Part shown: positions 23,467-33,965 of the stretch, piece by piece
How the letters are laid out: every line of letters starts with the position of its first letter
Position numbering within the stretch: the first letter of the stretch is position 1
Source: Bombyx mori
Taxonomy: Eukaryota > Arthropoda > Insecta > Lepidoptera > Bombycidae
Length of the DNA stretch: 64,000 bases
NCBI RefSeq assembly: GCF_030269925.1
Contig: NC_085107.1
Location: 7,068,001-7,132,000 of the forward strand
Reading direction: 5' to 3'
Position numbers and translations under genes: made by a program
Notes under the pieces: model-generated
Seen by the model: only the letters and a program-made list of their open reading frames with translations
Database searches by the model: none
What the model was told of the DNA's origin: nothing

Positions 23467-23865
23467 GATGTGTGGTGTCGTGGGACACCGGATAGAAACG
23501 AAGTTCCTTATTATAAAAATATCAATTTTAAGTTCTATTCGAGGTATAAAGAAAATAATTATTTGGGTATACATTTTTTACTATGATTTTTTATTGATAA
23601 AAAAAAACTGCTTTACAAAGTTATCAACTTTATTTTATTCACAATGATTTCTAAAAGTATATAATATAATAATAATATACAAAGAACAGCTATTTATATG
23701 AATAATAATAATGACCGTCATTACGTATACTATACATTAGACACTGTATAGCCATCATACTGAGACTATACATAAATAATAAAAATCTTACGTTACGGAC
23801 GTTTTTTCCCGGTTAGGGTACCCCTCCGCATCGTCCCATAAGGAACTTCGTTCCAAAACTAAAGA
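23467..23865. mobile_element. Unclassified insertion with 15-bp perfect inverted repeats
   Basis: AACGAAGTTCCTTAT (23497-23511) recurs inverted as ATAAGGAACTTCGTT (23838-23852). The left side also has a GGTGTC/GACACC hairpin. Relic 2 has only about 20-25 bp between the same flanking blocks (45070-45105), which supports an insertion here. The exact ends are uncertain. Confidence 0.55.
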
Positions 23866-24015
23866 GTTCGATGTTTTTAAATAAAATTCAAATGGATTTA
23901 GAATTTATAGTTAGTTATACGTAAATTTCGTTTCAAATGGCCAGTATTGTAAAAAGGCAACTTCATAGATAAAGAAGACCTATCATTAACCTCCCAAGTT
24001 ACTCACTGTACTCCA

Positions 24016-25347
24016 TAAATTTTTGTTACATTTTAAAACGTAACATATATACGAGTATAAGACATTCAAAATTGACTGCCATTTATTTGTTATATAAATA
24101 AAATAAATAAACTAATGAATTAATGTTAAAAAAATGGCTCAAAGCCCATCTTAAATAAAAATCGATTTTAAAAATAAATTTACATATATGTTAGCTTTTA
24201 ACTTTATTAGCGTAGTGGTATTTTATGTACCCGATTGATCTGTTGAATTTTAATCTGTCTGAAAAGTCGAAATTGTTAATTCTATTTCTATTAAATTAAT
24301 TATAATATTTTAAATTGTTAATTTAATTTATATTTCAAAACATCATGGAAGATCGTCTTAAAAAATTTTTAACCTATCAACGTCGAAGACAAACTATTTT
24401 ATTGGATATATGGAACTATGGAAGACAGAACTTTCCATAAAATAAAGCGCAGCGATAAACCAATTTTGTTAAGTACCTACACGTATTAAATTTTTCGAAA
24501 ACGTGTAATTAACATATCCGACGTTTCAATGAGTTTGCGTTGTTAATTTAATACCGCGACGTTTATAATTACGTAAAATAATATAAATGAGTATGAAATG
24601 AATATTTCTACGCCGCCGGTATGTCAGTTTTCATTAGCACAACGCTTATGCTCACGCGCTGCCTAATAATATAATAATAAATGTTCATGTTTAGATAATA
24701 CTCTAAAAAATATGTTTAAAAATTTATTAACAAATAGTGTTTCGTATATAAACGAATATACGTGGGTATGTTTGTTTTTTGTTCATTTTTTAAAAGTCGG
24801 TGCGCGGATTATCCTATTATATAGTAGTACGTAATTGAACTTTTTTTTATTGCTTGTTGATGCTTTCGAGATTTCTCACATGACAGGCAGCACGCAATTT
24901 GACCCCGGGTGGAGATCAGACGTCGGGTGAGAGATTACCAGGGGAGTAGTTTGGTGGGTAGGGTTCTAAAACATCCTTGGGCCTGCGGTCTGCTCTCAAC
25001 ATCAGCAGATCGTCAAGTCTCAACCCCGCGCGTCCCCCAGGCGTGGACACCTTGTATGAGGTTCGGTCCACTGTCTGAAAAAAAAACACGTGATTAATTA
25101 TTTGTATAAATAGTTTATGCATTCACATAAAATAATTCACTAATCTATTATCAAAATAAACATAATTAGCCAGATACGGAGCGTCAATCGAGAGTGGCCC
25201 CATCATGCTTTTTTTTTGTTCTACATATTTATATTGGTAACAAGGTGAAGAGTACGTAATATATTTTAATTAAAAATTCTTTAGAAAATGTCCATACGAT
25301 TAGCGATAGCCACAGCTAAGCGTGACGATGGTTTGACCATTGAAAAA
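24016..25347. other. Unannotated DNA with GC-rich block
   Basis: AT-rich except for 24880-25085, a GC-rich stretch with open frames on both strands that resembles repeat-derived sequence but matches nothing else in the window. Confidence 0.4.
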
Positions 25348-25788
25348 TCTATATATTAATACGTGAAGCAAAAACTTTGTACCCCATTTTACGAAAATTG
25401 CGCGGACGGAGGAGTATGAAATTTCCCACACTTATAGAGAATATAGGGAAGATGTGCACAATGCTATTTTTTTTAATTAATGCATAAAAGATACATTAAA
25501 TCAATAAAGAAAACATTACACACACTGCCATGTATTTGACACACACACACACAAAGTGTATATAATATACTCTTTGTTTATTTACAAACTTTTGTTATTG
25601 CTTAAAGTCTGTGGTAAAATTATTGAAAATAGGTTAATATTGTTTATCTTTAATAATATTTGTCTATAGTTTAGTCTTGGCGAAATTTGTGATTAAAGAA
25701 GTTTAATATTCTTTGACAACCATAATAATGTTCAAACTTATAATTTCAATTAATTATAGTCGAATTTCGACTACTGCGGGGCCACTAG
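25348..25788 (+). mobile_element. Non-autonomous Helitron (Lep1-like), copy D
   Basis: TC after A (25347) and CTAG (25785-25788) before T. The hairpin is intact, while the last bases read GGGGCCACTAG instead of GGGACCTCTAG. It is the most diverged of the full-length copies internally (GTAAAATTATTGAAAATAGG). Confidence 0.88.
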
Positions 25789-26047
25789 TAAATATTATAA
25801 CAACAATACGATTCGTTTGCTAGTTATATGTGAATAAACGTATTAGTTGTGGCTCTAAAAAGGAGGTTATATAGGTCAATTTATTTTTGTGAGGTGTCGA
25901 TGATGAAGGCCGGAGAGGTGGTCACCGCCGTGCCAGTCAAGATAAGAATCGCGACGCGGGACCCTGATAACTCGGTAACGAGCCTAACGTCCATAGTAAC
26001 ATCAACAACAAAAGTGTTCAATCAGTACTATATATTGAGCAACACTT
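25789..26047. other. Short open frame of uncertain status
   Basis: The + strand is open at 25849-26061 and includes the segment MKAGEVVTAVPVKIRIATRD, less AT-biased than its surroundings. There are no recognised domain, splice sites or start context, and the frame ends inside the following MITE. I do not call it a gene. Confidence 0.2.
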
Positions 26048-26289
26048 ATATCGACGTTTGAAAGGCAAACGTGACTAAGCGAAAATAACTGCTTTATACG
26101 GAAATGATAGGCAATAACCATATTCAATGCGCAAAAAAAAAATATTTCTAGGTCTAGTAAAAAATCATTTCAATCCTACAGCTAGATTCGTTAAAATATA
26201 ATTTTTTTCAGGTATTTCAACTTTAAATTAGTCTACTGTAAAGTTCACGCATTGTCGCTTAGTCACGTTTGCCTTTCAATCGTCGATAT
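26048..26289. mobile_element. MITE with ~37-bp TIRs, copy 2 (inverted relative to copy 1)
   Basis: TATCGACGTTTGAAAGGCAA and ACGTGACTAAGCG at the left are mirrored at 26253-26289. The internal sequence is the reverse complement of 19219-19457 with modest divergence. TA flanks both ends. Confidence 0.85.
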
Positions 26290-26301
26290 ATACTTGAGAC
26301 A

Positions 26302-26447
26302 CAACTATACTTGAGACCTCAGAACTTATATCTCAAGGTGGGTGGCGCATTTATGTTGCAGATGTCAATGGGCTCTAGTAACCACTTAATACCAGGTGGG
26401 CTGTGAGCTCGTCCACCCATCTAACCAATAAAACAAATAAAAAAACT
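26302..26447 (+). mobile_element. Bm1 SINE, 3' half
   Basis: AACTATACTTGAGACCTCAG to GTCCACCCATCTAACCAATA plus an A-rich tail. 5'-truncated, 12 bp downstream of the MITE. Confidence 0.88.
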
Positions 26448-28439
26448 TCATTAACGCATATCCTATGTATTTTATAGGAACTTTACGTGAAATTCGATCA
26501 TAATTTTGTGTGCCAGTAATACTGATACAAAAGTTTCACAGAACAACGTTGATTTGTTTCAATATTATTTGTGCTCTCTATTGTTTACATCACTTTTTCT
26601 TTTAAAGATAATTTTATTATGTGAGCATAGCACAAGTTACCTAAATAACAACATAACATTAGTCAGCTTTTCTAAGATAATTTTAACCAATTTATAACAA
26701 TATAATGTGTTTTACATTTTATCAAAGAATTCAACTGTAGATTTATATTAAAGGAGCTTCATAAACTACTTTCACTGAAAACCACTAAAACAAAAAGTAT
26801 TTAGATAAATGAATATCTTGTAAAACATACACCGTTTTAAAGAGCACATAAAGGTCAATATTTTTTTAATGCCTCTAGTTAAGGTTAAGCCTCTATATAG
26901 CTTTCATTAATTGGATAACGTTATCTTTACTTCAATAAAAGAAATAACGTTTTGTATCCGACTGTACACCCACTTACGGTTGATTGTAAACAGCTTTTAA
27001 AAACTCCGTTGTCCCTCCTTTATCTTTGTAGCAGGTAGATACTAATTATATGTTATTATTTAATACAATGTTATTACCTAGTGTACATTGGGTTCTTTTA
27101 TAAACGAGTATGATACTGATAAAGTGTTAATACAAGTCGGATACGTAGTGAAATGATATTCAACGGACGCCTTGTTTTCGAAGCTAGTATTTATTATGAA
27201 CGCTTCGATTGTTGAGTCCGAGAATACTTTGCTTATTATATTCATGTTTTGTAATTAGAATGAGTCCAACTGGCACTCCTATATAATCATAATTAGCCTA
27301 CCTATCATTATCTGTATTAAAATTCTGTTTCATTGTTATTTAGATGGCTCTTGGATATCATTCGTTTTATTGATCGTTTTGAATTGTGTGTGTGTGTGTG
27401 TGTGTGTGTTCTTAAAATAAATTTTGTTTAATTAATTGCCTTTTGTATGACCAGGTTGTTATATTAAAAACAGTTTTTGTATTGTTTGAGTGTGAGAATG
27501 CTGATATTGTAATGTGAATATGTTCTTTTGTGTTGACGGTCAATTCGTACCTCATTAAATTTCATTTTTTTTTTGGACTCGCTGGATTTTCTGTATACTT
27601 CATTAGTGATTTAAAAACTAAAAAAGAATGTAAAATTTTCAAAATGTTACGTCTATTATTTATTTATTTTTGCATTAATTTGGTTCTTTAGAGATAGACA
27701 GAGTTCACAGACATGGCTATGTAAATGCCAAAGGTAATTTTCATACTACAATAAATAATGAAGATTTTTTTAGACCTTTTAATTCTGGATTTACATATCG
27801 TAAAAGTACTTGATAAACATTGCTCGTTACATAATGCACGAAATAAAATTATAATATGACATTTAAATTGAAATTTTATGTAACAATTTGTATGCAAAGG
27901 CTTTGATGTTTAATCCTTCCTTTCTTTCCTTCTCCTAAGACTTGCCTAGCGTTAGTCTTGTTAGCGTACGTAAACAGTTTTTTAACGCATGTCACCGTCA
28001 TAGATTATCAGTTGTACATAAGTTATTTGATTCATAACATTTATTAATAAAATACTTATTTAGTTTTTCTCCTTCTTTTAGTGAATACCGTTTTTAAATC
28101 GTTCGCCAGACTAAGAAGAAGCAAGCGGAGAAACAAACAGAGGCAAAGAGACGTATTTACATTATTAAAAAAAAAAAAAAAAAACCTATTTCATTATCTA
28201 CGTTACTCAAACATCAAAATCGATTCAGTCGAACATACATTTTTATTCATAAGCTCATAAAACTAGCGAGAGATAACTCTTTACGTTTAATGTTATTTCG
28301 ATTTTATAGACAGCCATACATACGTAACGAGCACTAAAAAAATAATTAAAATAATATACTCGAAAGTAATTACTGTTATTAATGTTATCGACAATACAGA
28401 AGCCAATCGAAATAACGGAGGTAGTTGGTTTCATTATGG
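26448..28439. other. Unannotated AT-rich DNA
   Basis: Contains a GT microsatellite at 27384-27409 and an A-run at 28168-28183. Open frames (26506-26697, 27688-27897) show no domain. Confidence 0.5.
27384..27409. repeat. (GT)n microsatellite
   Basis: About thirteen uninterrupted GT units. Confidence 0.95.
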
Positions 28440-28790
28440 CTCGCCCGGGGCCGCGAGTGGTCAGGGACAATCCGCGCCCGAGACCTGACTGTACAACGCT
28501 TCGGGCGCTTTTTATTTGAGAATATTTTCCTAACTAATTAAAATCGTCGAAATAAAAAGATAAAACTCGCTTCGTTATCGGAGGCATCGACCCGCTTTAT
28601 GTAGGGCCACCGGCGCGGCCGCGGAGTATGCGCCGGCGCTTAGTAATTAACTAAAACCAAAGGAATTGGCAGTGGCCAAACGAATCCCGCAACAAAGGAT
28701 GCACATTCTTGAAAAGATGCACCTCCGCGCATAAATCGCGGCCCGACTTCGGCCACGACTACAACAAAAATACTCGCCTGAATTTATTGT
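28440..28790. promoter_or_regulatory. CpG-rich island, candidate regulatory element
   Basis: A sharp rise in GC and CpG in AT-rich surroundings: CGCCCGGGGCCGCGAGTGG at 28443, ACCGGCGCGGCCGCGGAGTA near 28610, and CGCATAAATCGCGGCCCGAC near 28728. There is no repeat match in the window and no long frame. It could be an enhancer, a promoter of a non-coding transcript or an unrecognised repeat; only its composition is direct evidence. Confidence 0.3.
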
Positions 28791-28824
28791 GTAGGTATTT
28801 AAAAAAAATTATTACCAAATGCTG

Positions 28825-29385
28825 AATTTTCGTTTGTTCAAGCACATCTAATTTTTTATTTATTACCGTTTAATTAAGAACTAAATCTAGATACAATACC
28901 ATATACATATGTTTTAAAAATATATATTTAAAACTAAATTTATCTAATATATTGTGCTACGTAACAAACTCAAAGGATTTACTTGAAAACGGAATCTAAA
29001 TGGCCCAATTTTGTTTTGTGCCAGCACATCTAATTTTGTTTTTTTTTTCCTTTTAATTAAGAACTAAATCTAGATACAATACCACATACATATGTTTTTA
29101 AAAAGAACATTTAAAACTAAATTTATCGAATATTAAATTAAGTTACATAACAAATTGAGAGGATTTGCTTATTTGAAAATGGAATCTAAATTGCCGTATT
29201 TTCTTTTGTGCAAGCACACCTAACTTTTTTTTTAATTTCTGTTTAAATAAAAAGCAAATCTAGATACAATACCACGTACATATTATTATGTTTTTAAAAG
29301 AATATTTAACAATAAATTTATCTAATTTATTGTGTTACGTAACAAACTGAAAAGATTTATTTGAAAATGGAATCTAAATTAAACG
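28825..29385. repeat. Three-unit ~185-bp tandem repeat
   Basis: Three imperfect units in direct orientation, marked by AGCACATC/AGCACACC at 28841, 29023 and 29213 (spacing 182 and 190). They share AAATCTAGATACAATACCA, CATACATATGTTTT, AAATTTATC and GAAAATGGAATCTAAATTG. The third unit ends 12-20 bp before the Helitron pair. Confidence 0.9.
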
Positions 29386-29866
29386 TGAGGTAATAATCTA
29401 ATATATAAAATTCTCGTGTCACAGTTTTCGTTGCCATACTCCTCCGAAACGGCTTGACCGATTTTGATGAAATTTTTTGTGCTTATCCGGTATCTATGAG
29501 AATCGGCCAACATCTATTTTTCATCCCCCTAATTGTTAGGGATAGTCCACCCCTAAATTTTTTTTTTAATTTTTAGACAAAATTTTTAATTTCTATTTTT
29601 TTATGATACAGCATACAAAAATACATACAATCCTCAATTTTCATCCTTCTACGATCAACCCTTATTTTTTAATAGCCATTTTAGTAATTTAATCATTTTT
29701 CCTCTCCGGTCAAAAACTGATCAATCGTCACTTAATTAGTTATCCCCGCCAGATGTCTACAGGTGTCACTTCTGACCCAGTAAACAGCACGGAGTAGGGA
29801 TGTTATCTCTACAGTTTTCGGCTATTATTAGTGTTTATGCTTCAAGCGTAGTAGTCAAACATTTTT

Positions 29867-30190
29867 AGTTCATCGCCCTGCATGTCAGATGGAAAAAGTA
29901 CAAAAAAATTCCCTGAAGATTTCACTAACGATACAATCACAGATGTCGACGGATATCTAATATATCGTCGAAGGAATCCAGATAATGGCGGACAATCATT
30001 TATTATAAACATCAGCAACACAGACATTGATATTGACAATCGTTGGGTCGTGCCATATTCGCCCCTGCTGAGCAAAACATACAATGCTCATATTAATGTT
30101 GAGTTTTGCAGTTCTGTGAAGAGCATCAAATACATTTGCAATTATGTCCATAAAGGCAGTGACATGGCGGTGTTTAGAGTGGAAAATATG
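29867..30190 (+). pseudogene. Helitron Rep remnant (copy 1)
   Basis: The frame enters at SSSPCMSDGKSTKKFPEDF and runs through DGYLIYRRR and DIDIDNRWVVPYSPLLSKTY to SIKYICNYVHKGSDM. These are the conserved parts downstream of the HUH motif in Helitron Rep proteins. The two-tyrosine motif is kept as Y-I-C-N-Y (family form usually Y-x-x-K-Y). The zinc-finger-like N-terminus and both HUH histidines are absent, so it cannot nick DNA. The start codon usually chosen (29884) is internal to the original protein. After about residue 100 the frame runs 13 codons into shifted helicase sequence and stops at 30229. Confidence 0.85.
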
Positions 30191-30198
30191 AATGTACC

Positions 30199-31054
30199 AT
30201 GGCACACAAACATTCGCTTGAGGCGTTGAACAGGACATTGAAAGACATTAAAAACAACGACAAACTATTTGGTGGCACTCTGTTAGTCCTTTCAGGTGAC
30301 TTCAGACAAACACTTCCCGTCATTCCACGTTCAACATACGCTGATGAAATCAACGCCTGCTTAAAATCATCGACATTGTGGCGTAATGTTGAAATAGTAC
30401 AGCTGAAAGTAAATATGCGCGTTCAATTGCTTCAAGATCCATCCGCTGAAACATTCTCTAAACAACTCTTAGATATCGGTGATGGAAAAGTCACTATAGC
30501 TGAAACTGGATACATAAAATTAGCGAATGATTTCTGCACTATCATTGATTCGCAAGATGCTCTCATTGAACAAATATTTCCCGATGTACACACGAATTAC
30601 ATAAATCTCGAGTGGCTTGCAGAAAGAGCAATGTTAGCTGCAAAAAATGTGGACGTTGACATTTTAAATCCAAAGATACAACAGTTATTGCCAGGGGACT
30701 TGGTATCATATAGATCTATTGATACAGTTTGCGATGGCACTGAAGCTGTAAATTTTCCAACAGAGTTTTTGGACTCACTGGATTTGCCAGGCATGCCACC
30801 ACATAACTTACAATTGAAGGTTGGATCTCCAATTATTTTGCTTCGTAATTTGAACCCGCCACGGCTATGCAACGGTACGCGATTAGTCATTAAAAAAATA
30901 ATGAAAAAAGTTATCGAAGGCACCATTTTAAATGGCAAGTTTCGAGGTGAAAATATATTGATACCACGAATACCTATTATACCCACAGATGTGCCAATTC
31001 AATTTAAGCGGGCTAACAAAAAATATTGTTCACGCTGCAGCATTAAGAGATTAA
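30199..31054 (+). pseudogene. Helitron PIF1-type helicase remnant (copy 1)
   Basis: SF1 helicase fragment. Upstream of the ATG at 30199 the frame reads YECT, the damaged Walker B (normally DECT), then MAHKHSLEALNRTLKDIKNN and LLVLSGDFRQTLPVIPR (motif III), LKVNMR, and further conserved text to PIQFKR at about 31010. Walker A is missing. After PIQFKR a second deletion shifts the frame: the genuine protein end (LTKNIVHAAALRD, stop at 31052-31054) is in another frame, so motifs V and VI are lost. The 339-codon open frame to 31218 continues only through the wrong frame. It appears non-functional and is derived from a full Rep-helicase. Confidence 0.88.
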
Positions 31055-31750
31055 TATTATGTAATGAATTAATTAAATATATAATTATTACTTTTAATAA
31101 ATTAAAACAATTGATGTTTGGTGTTTTGTTATTTTTAAACAACATTCCCTCATCGTTCCCAGCGCTCCAGGCCTTTTTCTCTCATATTCCACATCCTTAT
31201 ACACTTCCAATAAGTTAGTATTTTAGAAATTCTCTAGAAATCTTATATATGGCAAGACACCGTTTGCCGGGTCAGCTAGTCTAATATATAAAATTCTCGT
31301 GTCACAGTTTTCGTTGCCATACTCCTCCGAAACGGCTTGACCGATTTTGATGAAATTTTTTGTGCTTATCCGGTATCTATGAGAATCGGCCAACATCTAT
31401 TTTTCATCCCCCTAATTGTTAGGGATAGTCCACCCCTAAATTTTTTTTTTTAATTTTTAGACAAAATTTTTAATTTCTATTTTTTTATGATACAGCATAC
31501 AAAAATACATACAATCCTCAATTTTCATCCTTCTACGATCAACCCTTATTTTTTAATAGCCATTTTAGTAATTTAATCATTTTTCCTCTCCGGTCAAAAA
31601 CTGATCAATCGTCACTTAATTAGTTATCCCCGCCAGATGTCTACAGGTGTCACTTCTGACCCAGTAAACAGCACGGAGTAGGGATGTTATCTCTACAGTT
31701 TTCGGCTATTATTAGTGTTTATGCTTCAAGCGTAGTAGTCAAACATTTTT

Positions 31751-32074
31751 AGTTCATCGCCCTGCATGTCAGATGGAAAAAGTACAAAAAAATTCCCTGA
31801 AGATTTCACTAACGATACAATCACAGATGTCGACGGATATCTAATATATCGTCGAAGGAATCCAGATAATGGCGGACAATCATTTATTATAAACATCAGC
31901 AACACAGACATTGATATTGACAATCGTTGGGTCGTGCCATATTCGCCCCTGCTGAGCAAAACATACAATGCTCATATTAATGTTGAGTTTTGCAGTTCTG
32001 TGAAGAGCATCAAATACATTTGCAATTATGTCCATAAAGGCAGTGACATGGCGGTGTTTAGAGTGGAAAATATG
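31751..32074 (+). pseudogene. Helitron Rep remnant (copy 2)
   Basis: Same translation as the remnant in copy 1, including the Y-I-C-N-Y tyrosine motif and the absence of the HUH motif; the frame stops at 32113. Confidence 0.85.
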
Positions 32075-32082
32075 AATGTACC

Positions 32083-32938
32083 ATGGCACACAAACATTCG
32101 CTTGAGGCGTTGAACAGGACATTGAAAGACATTAAAAACAACGACAAACTATTTGGTGGCACTCTGTTAGTCCTTTCAGGTGACTTCAGACAAACACTTC
32201 CCGTCATTCCACGTTCAACATACGCTGATGAAATCAACGCCTGCTTAAAATCATCGACATTGTGGCGTAATGTTGAAATAGTACAGCTGAAAGTAAATAT
32301 GCGCGTTCAATTGCTTCAAGATCCATCCGCTGAAACATTCTCTAAACAACTCTTAGATATCGGTGATGGAAAAGTCACTATAGCTGAAACTGGATACATA
32401 AAATTAGCGAATGATTTCTGCACTATCATTGATTCGCAAGATGCTCTCATTGAACAAATATTTCCCGATGTACACACGAATTACATAAATCTCGAGTGGC
32501 TTGCAGAAAGAGCAATGTTAGCTGCAAAAAATGTGGACGTTGACATTTTAAATCCAAAGATACAACAGTTATTGCCAGGGGACTTGGTATCATATAGATC
32601 TATTGATACAGTTTGCGATGGCACTGAAGCTGTAAATTTTCCAACAGAGTTTTTGGACTCACTGGATTTGCCAGGCATGCCACCACATAACTTACAATTG
32701 AAGGTTGGATCTCCAATTATTTTGCTTCGTAATTTGAACCCGCCACGGCTATGCAACGGTACGCGATTAGTCATTAAAAAAATAATGAAAAAAGTTATCG
32801 AAGGCACCATTTTAAATGGCAAGTTTCGAGGTGAAAATATATTGATACCACGAATACCTATTATACCCACAGATGTGCCAATTCAATTTAAGCGGGCTAA
32901 CAAAAAATATTGTTCACGCTGCAGCATTAAGAGATTAA
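32083..32938 (+). pseudogene. Helitron PIF1-type helicase remnant (copy 2)
   Basis: Same as in copy 1: motif III GDFRQ retained, Walker A and motifs V-VI missing. The original C-terminus (LTKNIVHAAALRD and stop, 32897-32938) is displaced into another frame by the second deletion. Confidence 0.88.
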
Positions 32939-33163
32939 TATTATGTAATGAATTAATTAAATATATAATTATTACTTTTAATAAATTAAAACAATTGATG
33001 TTTGGTGTTTTGTTATTTTTAAACAACATTCCCTCATCGTTCCCAGCGCTCCAGGCCTTTTTCTCTCATATTCCACATCCTTATACACTTCCAATAAGTT
33101 AGTATTTTAGAAATTCTCTAGAAATCTTATATATGGCAAGACACCGTTTGCCGGGTCAGCTAG

Positions 33164-33744
33164 TAATTAATAATACGTGAAATTATCATATTTTTCACAA
33201 GTTCAATAAATACAAAACTGTAACAAAAAAGGGTGCGGCGTTATCGTGTATTTCAAACTTTCGCGCAAATCAAAATCTATCAATTACTCTTGCACCTTAT
33301 TCCGTTGTGTTAAAGGCTCTTATACGAATTCAGCCTCACCAGTAATTTAATCGATAGTTAATGGTCGAAACACGGTACATGTATAGAGAAAACATTCTTT
33401 TGTTTAATGTTGTGTTGTATCGTATATAATATCCATTACACGGAACGACATGTGGTCTATTGTCAGTGGAGTTGCTGTGCCCAGCCCGTAATTGTTCTGT
33501 CATTTTAGTTGACAATCGTATCGATAATGAATATTAGCTTATTAGTGTTTAGATAGTTGAGATTTTTCGTAGCAATGATGTCTTATGACAAATTATACAA
33601 AGTTACACCTTCATACTTAATGGTGTTTAATTAATTGTGTTGTTTATAATCTTCATGTTTTAATAAAATCAATTGGAGGCTTCTATCGATAAAGAAGAGT
33701 TCACTTATTATTTTAAATAAGTACTTAAAAACGAATGATTTCCA
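33164..33744. other. Unannotated DNA
   Basis: Nothing recognised. Confidence 0.5.
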
Positions 33745-33965
33745 TGATAAAGGAATAAAAATCAAACCCGAAATAATTTGATTCGCGTAATTACTAGTGG
33801 CAGGGCGTTTTATGGGCCCGCACGGGTAGGTACCATCATCCTGCCTATTTCTTCCGCGAAGCAGTAATGCGTTTGGGTTTGAAGTTCGGGACCACCTTTG
33901 TATAAGGTTGCGGCATTTACATTTTTGATGTCCATGATCTTCTGTGACCTGTTACACTGGATGGT
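33745..33965 (+). mobile_element. Degenerate Bm1
   Basis: AATAAAAATCAAACCCGAAA, ATTCGCGTAATTACTAGTGG, GGGCCCGCACGGGTAGGTAC and GAAGCAGTAATGCGTTTGGG follow the Bm1 order. The 3' part has decayed and no tail remains. This copy retains part of the region upstream of the usual truncation point. Confidence 0.75.

Larger units (their letters stand above)
22190..24015 (-). pseudogene. mariner transposase relic 1, with two nested insertions
   Basis: Dead DNA transposon read on the - strand. The N-terminal helix-turn-helix part shows FRRSNNAA-TSHSINNVYEVSTIN (23290-23370), then, after a nested Bm1, YWFERFLHGNSDPN (about 22985-23030). HFHQIGTVKKLDRWEPHE follows at about 22795-22855. The second catalytic Asp survives in LLYDNA (about 22510-22530); the third-Asp region reads HPL-stop-PKLSE, so the Asp and the frame are lost. 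A C-terminal NQEAEAI..FEEFVGNYTL-like trace is at 22200-22290. The flanks (22360-22430 and 23865-24010) match relic 2 at 44225-45235. Confidence 0.8.
29397..31279 (+). mobile_element. Helitron derivative, tandem copy 1 (1883 bp)
   Basis: Begins TCTAATATATAAAATTCTCG after an A (29396) and ends ...GCCGGGTCAGCTAG. A GGCAA/TTGCC hairpin (31251-31268) lies 11 nt before the end, the classical Helitron terminus. It carries remnants of the Rep/helicase protein but lacks the HUH motif and most helicase motifs, so it is non-autonomous. The CTAG end is fused directly to the TC start of copy 2 without an intervening base. The copies differ, as far as I can read, only in a T run (10 here at 29558-29567, 11 in copy 2). 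Confidence 0.93.
31280..33163 (+). mobile_element. Helitron derivative, tandem copy 2 (1884 bp)
   Basis: Starts TC directly after the CTAG of copy 1 and ends CTAG at 33160-33163 before T (33164). Its hairpin is at 33135-33152. Sequence and both internal deletions are the same as in copy 1, so the duplication post-dates the deletions. Confidence 0.93.

Noticed and set aside
25849..26061. Possible coding exon (MKAGEVVTAVPVKIRIA...)
   Set aside because: No domain, no splice signals, and the frame ends in a MITE; composition alone is not enough.
29882..30229. A new 115-residue protein
   Set aside because: It is the middle of a Helitron Rep running out of frame into helicase sequence.
30199..33102. 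Two intact-looking 339-codon helicase genes
   Set aside because: They lack Walker A and motifs V-VI, and their last ~70 codons are read in the wrong frame after a deletion.
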